From the NCBI GenBank assembly GCA_030456405.1, contig JAKDNQ010000122.1, forward strand, positions 1-6,606: a stretch of DNA of 6,606 bases. Direction: 5' to 3'. Of the stretch, positions 1 through 5,984 are shown piece after piece (the stretch's first letter is position 1; the number at the start of each line of letters is the position of its first letter). The stretch is from Nitrospira sp. (GTDB taxonomy: Bacteria; Nitrospirota; Nitrospiria; Nitrospirales; Nitrospiraceae). The position numbers were made by a program, and so were the translations under genes. A model generated the notes under the pieces. It was not told the DNA's origin. It made no database searches and was given only the letters and a program-made list of their open reading frames with translations.

Positions 1-2
1 TC

Positions 3-443
3 AAGAAGATCACCGGACGGGGCTTGGGAAAGAAAATTACCTGTCTCGAAGCCAATGCTGAGTACCTGGGATTTCCCGATAGGACCTTCAATGCGGTCAC
101 AACTGGATTTTGCATGAGGAACGTGGGCGACCTTCGGCAAGCGCTCACGGACATTCACCGTATTTTGCAACCAGGGGGCCGGTTTGTGTGCCTGGAGTTT
201 TCCCGGCCGATCTTTGGGTGGCTGCGAGCCTTGTACGATTGGTATTCGTTCCGACTTCTTCCCTGGATAGGCACAAAAGTGGCGCATGACACGACCGGCG
301 TCTATGAATATCTTCCGGCCTCCATTCGAAACTTCCCGGACCAGGAACGCTTGAAACAGATGCTCCTCGATGTAGGCTATCGCCAGGTTACGTATCGCAA
401 CCTGAGCGGCGGGATCGTGGCGATCCATGTGGCCACGAAATGA
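3..443 (+). CDS. ubiE: UbiE/MenG quinone C-methyltransferase, 3' part (5' end outside window)
   Basis: This is the C-terminal 146 codons of the SAM-dependent methyltransferase that C-methylates the quinone ring (demethylmenaquinone to menaquinone, or the equivalent ubiquinone/plastoquinone precursor). The frame is open back to base 3, so the gene begins outside the window and the SAM motif I (normally in the missing N-terminal ~90 residues) cannot be seen. Visible family motifs, in order, are ANAEYLGFPDRTFNAVT, FCMRNVGD (family G-x-RN-x-D), ILQPGGRFVCLEFSRP, the LYDWYSFRLLPWIG segment, YLPASIRNFPDQERLKQML, and the diagnostic C-terminal NLSGGIVAIHVATK. The family identification is secure. Which quinone is made cannot be read from this part. 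The gene is convergent with the FAD monooxygenase, 63 bases between stops, with no strong terminator hairpin visible. Confidence 0.95.
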   Translation, partial: KKITGRGLGKKITCLEANAEYLGFPDRTFNAVTTGFCMRNVGDLRQALTDIHRILQPGGRFVCLEFSRPIFGWLRALYDWYSFRLLPWIGTKVAHDTTGVYEYLPASIRNFPDQERLKQMLLDVGYRQVTYRNLSGGIVAIHVATK

Positions 444-506
444 TAGTCGGAAAGTCTATAAAGTCATTGGACGTTATTCCAGAGTAAGCTCTCATGACGA
501 GATCGA

Positions 507-1775
507 CTATTGAGATCGTTCGTGCGACCGGATATCGGGAAATAACCCCGCCGCAATCATCCGATCGATCCCGCTAAATGGCGCCACGGTTCGCAACCCT
601 GCCGTCGTCGATAGGACCTGATGACGGAGCCGTGCGTTTCGATCTAGTGTCTGAAACACACGATCGCGGATGAAGGCCACCACCGGATTCCCCGTATCCC
701 AATAGAACACTTGTTGATCGGCCAAGTGTTGAAGCATGTTCACTTGCGGTCGCCTGGCACGTTCAAATGCACTCAATCTGGCAGCCGAATAGTCCTTGTC
801 GGCGAGACAACTTGGTATGAGATCGGATAGCGCGATGGCATCGACCATTGCCTGCATGCGCCCCTGCGATGCGTGAGGATTCATCGCATGGGCAGCATCA
901 CCGATCAGGACGGCTCCATTTGCCACCCATCTCGGCGTGCGCACCCGACCCGTCGGCAGATATGCGACCTGACTCCAATCATGCAGATTCCGAAAGAGCT
1001 GGGTAAACGGCGGTGCGATCCGGCTCCATGTCTGCTGGAGCGCAGGGATCCCCTGCTGCTTCACGGCTTCCATCGAATCTTTGGGAATCATGTATAAAAT
1101 GTAAACCTTCTTTCCCGTCACCGGAAACAGTCCCAAGATGGTCTTGTCTCCAACGTAGTAGAACGATTCCACTATCTGATCGTCCGATTCCAGTATCGCA
1201 ATCAGATATCCATCACGATAGAGATGCAGATCGACGGGGATCTTGAGAGCTTCACGCACTTTCGAAAATGCTCCGTCAGCACCGACGACAACCTTTGCAC
1301 GGATCGTGAGTGGGCCATCCTGTCCTTTCGTCGATAATCCAACAACCCGATCGTCCTCGAGTATGAGTCCTGTGAAAGAGGTTCCGTAGTGAAGTGTCAC
1401 GCTCTTCTGTTGCTGTATTGCCGCGATGATCGCATGGTGGGCTACGTTGGCGAGGGTCACGATGGCACGGTTGTACGGTGCCGGCAAGTCGCCATAGTCG
1501 AAGCTGCAAAGACGCATGCCCCCGGCCCGGCAAAAATGAAAATGGCGCACGGACAGCGTGGCATCGGCCGGCAATGACGATAAGACGCCCAAGCGGTCAA
1601 GGACTTCTTGCCCGTTCGGTTGGATAATCTCACCCCGCAAACTTTTAGACGGACTGCCTGCCTGATCTACTACCACTGTGCGAATGTTTTGCTTTGCCAG
1701 TGCCAGGGCTAAGACGGCACCGCCGCCGCCCGCGCCGACAATCGCTACGTCCGTTTCGATCATTCCCTTGTTCAT
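507..1775 (-). CDS. FAD-dependent aromatic monooxygenase (UbiH/PHBH-like)
   Basis: A complete 422-residue class A flavoprotein monooxygenase, expected to hydroxylate an aromatic or quinone ring using FAD, NAD(P)H and O2. The N-terminal Rossmann loop is VAIVGAGGGGAV, with G14, G16 and G19 of GxGxxG, and the second strand ends TVVVDQ at D37. The mid-protein DG motif is VVGADGAFSKVRE (D167-G168). The C-terminal FAD-ribityl motif is VLIGDAAHAMNPHASQG (G292-D293), followed by MQAMVDAIALSDL. Length is typical of the family. Between the ubiE end and quinone-type methyltransferases, a quinone-ring hydroxylase is the natural guess, but the substrate is inferred. No Shine-Dalgarno precedes ATG 1775; M5 is a possible alternative start. 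The start lies three bases past the stop of a decayed methyltransferase reading frame, so the gene was probably once translationally coupled to it. How it is transcribed now is unclear. Confidence 0.88.
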   Translation of the reverse strand: MNKGMIETDVAIVGAGGGGAVLALALAKQNIRTVVVDQAGSPSKSLRGEIIQPNGQEVLDRLGVLSSLPADATLSVRHFHFCRAGGMRLCSFDYGDLPAPYNRAIVTLANVAHHAIIAAIQQQKSVTLHYGTSFTGLILEDDRVVGLSTKGQDGPLTIRAKVVVGADGAFSKVREALKIPVDLHLYRDGYLIAILESDDQIVESFYYVGDKTILGLFPVTGKKVYILYMIPKDSMEAVKQQGIPALQQTWSRIAPPFTQLFRNLHDWSQVAYLPTGRVRTPRWVANGAVLIGDAAHAMNPHASQGRMQAMVDAIALSDLIPSCLADKDYSAARLSAFERARRPQVNMLQHLADQQVFYWDTGNPVVAFIRDRVFQTLDRNARLRHQVLSTTAGLRTVAPFSGIDRMIAAGLFPDIRSHERSQ

Positions 1776-1778
1776 TGG

Positions 1779-2075
1779 CTAGATGATGTTCACCGACCGG
1801 AACTCGATACCTTTCTCGGTTCTCATGGCAACTGCGTTTCGGGAGCAGCTACCAAATAGCCCATTCCGAATACCCTGTGCAAGGCCTGGCCAATATTCGA
1901 GGCTGCCGGTCGAGACATACCGGTCGAACCGATCTGTCTCATAGGGAGTCTGCTACGCATCCTCGGGGGCGAATGTGCAGCCGTTCAAGTCGGGCTTGGC
2001 TTTCGATTTCTTCTGCTGATCACTCTCCCCAAAAATGAGGGATTCGCCTGAGATTCCAATACCCTTCGCATTGAC
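1779..2075 (-). pseudogene. Remnant of a VTE3-type MPBQ/MSBQ methyltransferase
   Basis: Reading the minus strand in one frame gives SKAKPDLNGCTFAPEDA, a TAG stop at 1955-1953, then QTPYETDRFDRYVSTGSLEY and WPGLAQGIRNGLF, ending in TAG at 1781-1779. The VTE3/APG1 family of plants and some bacteria has a hallmark close to DRYVSAGSIEYWPDPQRGI, preceded by a GDAE-LPF/Y acidic segment, and the match is clear by eye. The in-frame TAG sits where GDAE normally has an acidic or Gln codon, and a TAA (2078-2076) closes the frame on the N-terminal side. SAM motif I and the post-motif EAYRVLKPGG segment are missing. The residues after GIR (NGLFGSCSRNAV) faintly resemble the family tail HGL-x-MGCSVTGV, which would fit an internal deletion; this last point is weak. 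The remnant lies directly upstream of the FAD monooxygenase on the same strand, as in an operon. Confidence 0.7.
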
Positions 2076-2078
2076 TTA

Positions 2079-2226
2079 GCAGCACTTCCGAGGCTAATCT
2101 ACACCACTTTTCGCCTCTGTTGGCACATCAATAATGGGGAAGGGGTGGGGTGTTCCTAGGTTACTCGTGTCACTTTCTTTGTATTGTCCATAAATGTTAA
2201 TGAAATCACATTAATTCAGACATTCG
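2079..2226. other. Intergenic leader and probable left edge of acquired segment
   Basis: No gene is visible. The left part holds three G4 tracts at 2136-2139, 2142-2145 and 2147-2150. From about 2160 the composition becomes AT-rich (for example TAAATGTTAATG at 2191-2202) and stays less GC-rich through the following gene, so the junction between host DNA and the cyanobacterial-like segment probably lies here. Neither a convincing -35/-10 pair nor a Shine-Dalgarno before ATG 2227 can be identified. A weak SD is common in cyanobacterial genes. Confidence 0.4.
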
Positions 2227-3222
2227 ATGAACATTTTCATATTGGTGATCGTCCTTTTCCTGGTATTACTACTGATCGGATTAGTGCTCTACTTGCTATT
2301 TCCCCGCAAATATCAGTCTGCCGATTCTGTCGCCAATTCTTATGATGACTGGACGAATGACGGCATTCTAGAGTTCTACTGGGGCGAACATATTCATCTG
2401 GGACACTATGGCTCTCCACCCCGCAAAAAGGATTTTCTCAAAGCCAAGTCAGACTTTGTGCATGAAATGGTGCGTTGGGGTGGGTTAGACAAGCTTCCTT
2501 CAAGTACTACGGTTTTAGATGTGGGCTGTGGCATTGGCGGCAGCAGTCGCATTCTGGCGCGGGATTATGGCTTTGCTGTCACAGGTATCACCCTCAGCCC
2601 TCAGCAAGTCAAACGTGCTCAAGAACTGACCTCCCCAGAGGTGAATGCCCACTTTCAGGTCGATGATGCGCTGGCACTTTCGTTCCCCGATGCCAGTTTT
2701 GATGTGGTCTGGTCGATCGAGGCAGGACCGCACATGCCAGATAAGGCACAATTTGCTAGAGAGCTATTGCGCGTTCTGAAACCGGGTGGAATTCTGATTG
2801 TTGCCGATTGGAATCAGCGGGACGATCGCCAGGTTCCACTCAATTTTTGGGAAAAGCCAGTGATGCGGCAACTGCTGGATCAGTGGTCTCATCCAGCATT
2901 TTCCAGCATTGAAGGGTTTTCAGAATTACTGGAGGCAACTGGGCTGGTGGCGGGTGAAGTCACCACAGCAGATTGGACTGCCGAAACCTTACCCTCATGG
3001 CTCGATTCGATCTGGCAGGGAATTTTCCGTCCAGCAGGGATTGTTCGGTTTGGCATGATCGGGTTGATTAAATCATTGCGAGAAGTGCCCACGTTCCTAT
3101 TAATGCGTCTGGCATTTGGGGCAGGGCTGTGTCGCTTTGGCATGTTTCGGGCAGTGCATGTCAATGTCCCTACGAGTGAGATGTTGTCTACGCAGACGGG
3201 TGACAGGCTTGTACGATCATGA
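2227..3222 (+). CDS. Cyanobacterial-type MPBQ/MSBQ methyltransferase (Sll0418-like), membrane-anchored
   Basis: A 331-residue SAM-dependent C-methyltransferase closely resembling cyanobacterial Sll0418, which methylates 2-methyl-6-phytyl- or solanesyl-benzoquinol in tocopherol and plastoquinone synthesis. A single hydrophobic anchor spans about residues 3-24, followed by YQSADSVANSYDDWTNDGIL and EFYWGEHIHLGHYG. SAM motif I is VLDVGCGIGGSSRILA (D98, G100, G102), then VTGITLSPQQVKRA and VVWSIEAGPHMPDKAQFARE. LLRVLKPGGILIVADWNQRD and WEKPVMRQLLDQWSHPAF follow. The C-terminal hydrophobic stretch TFLLMRLAFGAGLCRFGMF is also a family feature. Length matches the family (about 320), with no internal damage, so it is probably functional. 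Base composition differs by eye from both flanks. It overlaps the start of a truncated FAD gene by ATGA, indicating an ancestral operon. The sequence strongly suggests transfer from a cyanobacterium; the exact substrate in this host is unknown. Confidence 0.92.
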   Translation: MNIFILVIVLFLVLLLIGLVLYLLFPRKYQSADSVANSYDDWTNDGILEFYWGEHIHLGHYGSPPRKKDFLKAKSDFVHEMVRWGGLDKLPSSTTVLDVGCGIGGSSRILARDYGFAVTGITLSPQQVKRAQELTSPEVNAHFQVDDALALSFPDASFDVVWSIEAGPHMPDKAQFARELLRVLKPGGILIVADWNQRDDRQVPLNFWEKPVMRQLLDQWSHPAFSSIEGFSELLEATGLVAGEVTTADWTAETLPSWLDSIWQGIFRPAGIVRFGMIGLIKSLREVPTFLLMRLAFGAGLCRFGMFRAVHVNVPTSEMLSTQTGDRLVRS

Positions 3223-3308
3223 GTGCCATTGATGCTCTAGCTCCCCAGAATGCCGACTATGATGTCGTCATTGTCGGCTGTGGCATTGTAGGGTTGGTGC
3301 TAGCTTAA
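3219..3308 (+). pseudogene. Truncated N-terminus of a second FAD-dependent monooxygenase
   Basis: The ATG overlaps the methyltransferase stop (ATGA at 3219-3222), and the frame runs 29 codons to TAA 3306-3308. The product begins MSAIDALAPQN and continues ADYDVVIVGCGIVGLVLA, a textbook FAD-binding beta-alpha start: hydrophobic strand DVVIVG then GxGxxG as GCGIVG. Nothing of the remaining ~370 residues of a UbiH/PHBH-type enzyme is recognisable downstream, so the gene was cut within the first helix, most likely at the right-hand junction of the acquired segment. The overlap and the sequence style match the upstream cyanobacterial-like gene. A 29-residue functional peptide is conceivable but less likely than a remnant. 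Confidence 0.72.
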
Positions 3309-3358
3309 CGAACCAACCAGACTTTGACTCCGACGAGTATCAGGAAGCTCCTTTATAA

Positions 3359-3592
3359 CCCGGCGCCGCTGAACTCATTTATCGCCAAGGCTTGCCTCCG
3401 CGCCTGGGAGCGCAAAGAAGGGAGCAGGGACCCACGGAAGTGGACGGGATCCCTCTCTCAATCCCCGAAAGAATCAGGCTCCTACGCCGACAAGAATTTG
3501 ATCCGTGGGATCGAGGGAAACTCCGGACGCGATGCGCTCTTATCTCTGGAAGAGATCCTCCGCTCCCGACAATCGATTCGCTCCGCAAATGA
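3359..3592 (+). pseudogene. Possible remnant ORF of unknown function
   Basis: A frame with protein-like codon choice reads PGAAELIYRQGLPPRLGAQR, then TEVDGIPLSIPERIRLLRRQ and EFDPWDRGKLRTR, ending TGA 3590-3592. It is also open on the other side of a single TAA (3356-3358) back to about 3308, as NQPDFDSDEYQEAPL. A TTG at 3392 could serve as a start, without a good ribosome site. I do not recognise a family. It may be the surviving end of a gene broken when the neighbouring segment was inserted, or simply chance. Two other overlapping frames here (plus 3324-3629, minus 3379-3624) look less protein-like. Confidence 0.25.
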
Positions 3593-3730
3593 TCCAGGCG
3601 AACGATCTGTTGTGACTCCAGCATCGTAACGTCGTTCTGCTAACCGCATCGATACCTTGCATTCGAATTCAGACCGGTGCTAGCATACACGTTCTTTGAG
3701 GCGTGAGAGCACGTCAACCGTTTGGAAATT

Positions 3731-3760
3731 TTGACAATTACTCTCGTTTCACCCTGCCAT
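3731..3760 (+). promoter_or_regulatory. Weak candidate sigma70-type promoter for the USP fusion gene
   Basis: A perfect TTGACA (-35) is at 3731-3736. At the expected distance the only -10 candidate is TGCCAT (3755-3760, 18-base spacer), which is poor. The position, about 25 bases before the start codon, is close but feasible. A single consensus hexamer is weak evidence. Confidence 0.22.
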
Positions 3761-3772
3761 GAAGGCATCCTG

Positions 3773-3777
3773 AGGAG
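3773..3777 (+). promoter_or_regulatory. Ribosome binding site AGGAG
   Basis: AGGAG inside CTGAGGAGACA lies 8 bases before ATG 3786. This is an ideal Shine-Dalgarno spacing and fixes the start of the USP fusion gene in preference to internal ATGs. Confidence 0.85.
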
Positions 3778-3785
3778 ACACCTCG

Positions 3786-5891
3786 ATGTATAAGACGATT
3801 TATGTACCGGTCGATAATTCCGACCATTCCAATACGGCTGTCGACGTCGGAGTTCATTTCGCAAAAGCTTTCGGCTCAAAGATCGTGGGGAGCCACGTCT
3901 ATGCAGCCAAAATGCACGACAAGCGTTTCAAGCAGATGGAAGCAGGCTTGCCTGAGGAGTACCACGATGAAAAAGAGCTCGACCGTCAGCGCCAAATCCA
4001 CGATTCGCTGATTACCCGAGGCCTCCAGATCATCACCGATTCCTACCTCGACTACGTCGATAAGAAATGCGCGGAAAACAATCTCCCGATCGAGCGCCGC
4101 TCGCTTGAGGGCCGGAATTGGAAGGTCTTGGCTGAAGACATCAATACCAATGCCTACGATCTGGTGATCATGGGGGCCTTGGGGGTCGGCGCGGTGAAGG
4201 ATAGTGTGATCGGCAGCAACACCGAGCGCGTGCTGAGGCGCGTGCGGAATTCGGACATGCTGATCATCAAGCAAATCCAGCCCATGACTGGCGGAAGAAT
4301 CGTGGTCGCCGTGGACGGCAGCCCCTATTCCTTCGGCGGACTCATGACCGGCCTGGCGTTGGGCAAGGCTTTCAACATGCCGGTCGAAGCGATCTCGGCC
4401 TTCGATCCCTATTTCCACTATGCCGCCTTTCACAGTATTTCTGGTGTCCTCAACGAGGAAGCCGGCAAGGTGTTTCGATTCAAGGAGCAGGAAAAACTCC
4501 ACGAGGAAATTATCGACAGCGGCCTCGCAAAGATCTATCAGTCGCACCTGGATATCTGCCGTGAAATCGCTCAGGCCGAACAGACAGATGTCAAAACGAC
4601 CCTCCTGGACGGCAAGGCCTTCGAAAAGATCATTCAATACGTGCGCAAGGATATCCCGGCATTGCTGATCGTCGGACGGATCGGCGTGCATAGCGACGAG
4701 GATATGGATATCGGCAGCAACACAGAGAATCTCTTGCGGTCTGCGCCCTGTAATATTCTGGTGTCGAACCGGAAATACGTGCCGCCGATCGATACGTTGG
4801 CGGAATACACGATTGCCTGGACTGAGGAAGCCCTCCGCCGCATGGAAAAGATTCCCGTATTTGCCAGGGGTGTCGCGAAGACCGCGATTCACCGCTACGC
4901 CATCGAGAAGGGCCATACCATCATCAGTAATACCGTTGTCGACACGGCTGTGGGACACCTTCTGCCCAAGGGCGCGATGGATGCGATGCGCGCATTGGGT
5001 GGCAGCCTGGATGCCGCCGGCATCGACCGTGACAAGATGCAGGCTGACGAATCTGTGATGAAGGATCTCATGGGCTCCACGCTCAGCGGGATGATGACCG
5101 AGATCGTGGAAGAGAAGCCAAAAGTAAGTGCCGATACTCAAGCCTATCTAGATCGGATGACCCAGAATTACTTCGTCTGCGATGGCTGCGGCTACATCGG
5201 CAAGGGCGAGACGCCTGTGAAGTGCCCGGTTTGTGCCGCTGGAGGCGATCGGTTCAAACTGGTCGACAAGAAGCTTTTCGAAGCGGCGGCGCATGTGGAA
5301 GGGGTCCTCGAAACCGATCTGGCCTACGACGATGTCCCCATGCAGTGGACCAAAGACGCCAAAGAGGGCATCCGGGCAGTTCCCGCTGGTTTTCAACGCC
5401 GGCGCGCCAAGGCCAAAATTGAAAAAACTGCTCGCAAGCTCGGCATGACCACGATCACGCTGGAATATGCCGCGCCTATGATTCAGGAGGCAGCTTCAGA
5501 GGATTACACACCCATTTTTGCGAACAAGGGAACCGGCGCCTCGACCGACGCACAGGCGACTGTGACTGCTGCTACGAATGGCGCCAACGGCGCGACGGTC
5601 TCGCAAGAGAATGGTCAGGGGAACGGCCATGTGGTGGAACCTGCCCCAGTTGCTCCCTACACCTGGACGCCTGAAGCACAATCACGGCTTGAACGAGCTC
5701 CTGAAGGGTTTATGCGCGACTGTACGCGTGCCCTTATCGAAAAACACGCCGATAAGCTCGGCGTCACGGTTGTCACCGCCGAAGTGGCGCATGAGGGTAT
5801 CGAACAGGCCAAGGACTACATGGCGGAAGCCATGAAGACCGGCAATCTGAAGGACATGATCGCGAATCTGACCGGCAAGGGTAAGTCATAA
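3786..5891 (+). CDS. Tandem universal stress protein / PCP_red / rubredoxin-like fusion protein
   Basis: A 701-residue multidomain protein with no signal peptide or membrane segment, so probably cytoplasmic. USP domain 1 spans about 1-163 (KTIYVPVDNSDHS; ATP-binding signature G130-x2-G133-x9-G143-S144). USP domain 2 spans about 168-330 (RIVVAVDGSPYS; G297-x2-G300-x9-G310-S311), so both keep the nucleotide-binding G-x2-G-x9-G-S pattern. Three PCP_red-like helical modules, the fold seen at the C-terminus of the dark-operative protochlorophyllide reductase B subunit, begin at W345, W521 and W627. Each reads W-T-x2-A, then Pro, then a basic helix and a (K-L)G-x-T-like strand. Between the first two lies a rubredoxin/rubrerythrin-like knuckle with C465-x2-C468-G-Y and C480-P-V-C483. 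A Gly/Asn/Ala/Thr-rich linker (about 575-625) precedes the last module. Individual domains are clear; the molecular role of the whole is unknown. It probably forms a transcription unit with the radical SAM gene 93 bases downstream. Confidence 0.9.
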   Translation: MYKTIYVPVDNSDHSNTAVDVGVHFAKAFGSKIVGSHVYAAKMHDKRFKQMEAGLPEEYHDEKELDRQRQIHDSLITRGLQIITDSYLDYVDKKCAENNLPIERRSLEGRNWKVLAEDINTNAYDLVIMGALGVGAVKDSVIGSNTERVLRRVRNSDMLIIKQIQPMTGGRIVVAVDGSPYSFGGLMTGLALGKAFNMPVEAISAFDPYFHYAAFHSISGVLNEEAGKVFRFKEQEKLHEEIIDSGLAKIYQSHLDICREIAQAEQTDVKTTLLDGKAFEKIIQYVRKDIPALLIVGRIGVHSDEDMDIGSNTENLLRSAPCNILVSNRKYVPPIDTLAEYTIAWTEEALRRMEKIPVFARGVAKTAIHRYAIEKGHTIISNTVVDTAVGHLLPKGAMDAMRALGGSLDAAGIDRDKMQADESVMKDLMGSTLSGMMTEIVEEKPKVSADTQAYLDRMTQNYFVCDGCGYIGKGETPVKCPVCAAGGDRFKLVDKKLFEAAAHVEGVLETDLAYDDVPMQWTKDAKEGIRAVPAGFQRRRAKAKIEKTARKLGMTTITLEYAAPMIQEAASEDYTPIFANKGTGASTDAQATVTAATNGANGATVSQENGQGNGHVVEPAPVAPYTWTPEAQSRLERAPEGFMRDCTRALIEKHADKLGVTVVTAEVAHEGIEQAKDYMAEAMKTGNLKDMIANLTGKGKS

Positions 5892-5975
5892 GTGCTGAGT
5901 CCTGAGTGCTGAGTAATAGGACCAGTTCATTCCTGCTAATCTCAACTCAGCACGTAGCACTCAACGCTCAGCACT
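5891..5975. repeat. Imperfect inverted repeat of AGTGCTGAG units (REP-like hairpin)
   Basis: The left arm at 5891-5910 reads AGTGCTGAGTCCTGAGTGCT. The reverse complement of 5956-5975 reads AGTGCTGAGCGTTGAGTGCT, matching at 17 of 20 positions. GAGT 5911-5914 can also pair with ACTC 5945-5948. Within each arm a GTGCTGAGT-like unit is repeated directly. The left arm starts on the last base of the upstream stop codon. The loop is about 30-45 bases and no U-tract follows, so it is more like an interspersed palindromic repeat or an RNA-stabilising/attenuating hairpin between two genes than a classical terminator. Confidence 0.75.
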
Positions 5976-5984
5976 AGACTAGTT

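Larger units (their letters stand above)
3593..3785. other. Intergenic leader of the USP fusion gene
   Basis: No ORF or RNA gene is apparent. It holds the candidate promoter element and the ribosome binding site of the downstream gene, described separately. Confidence 0.5.

Noticed and set aside
443..510. ATAGTCG (443-449) and CGACTAT (504-510) inverted pair spanning the convergent gene ends
   Set aside because: A seven-base stem with a 54-base loop and no U-tract is too weak to call a bidirectional terminator.
1276..1533. Small frames inside the FAD monooxygenase on both strands (873-1097, 1013-1246, 1276-1533, 1389-1577)
   Set aside because: They are out-of-frame shadows of a complete flavoprotein gene with conserved motifs.
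2136..2150. Three G4 tracts suggesting a G-quadruplex
   Set aside because: Only three runs of four G are present; the nearest fourth run is just GG, so an intramolecular quadruplex is not well supported.
3296..3684. 9-base direct repeat GGTGCTAGC at 3296-3304 and 3676-3684, first copy at the FAD stump truncation point
   Set aside because: It could be a target-site duplication around a ~370-base insertion, but the bracketed DNA has no terminal inverted repeats, and the sequence after the second copy does not resume the FAD enzyme.
3876..5141. 421-codon open frame on the minus strand opposite the USP fusion gene
   Set aside because: It lies entirely inside a well-supported gene, has no recognisable domain, is rich in His/Asp/Arg as expected from antisense of GC-biased codons, and lacks a ribosome site.
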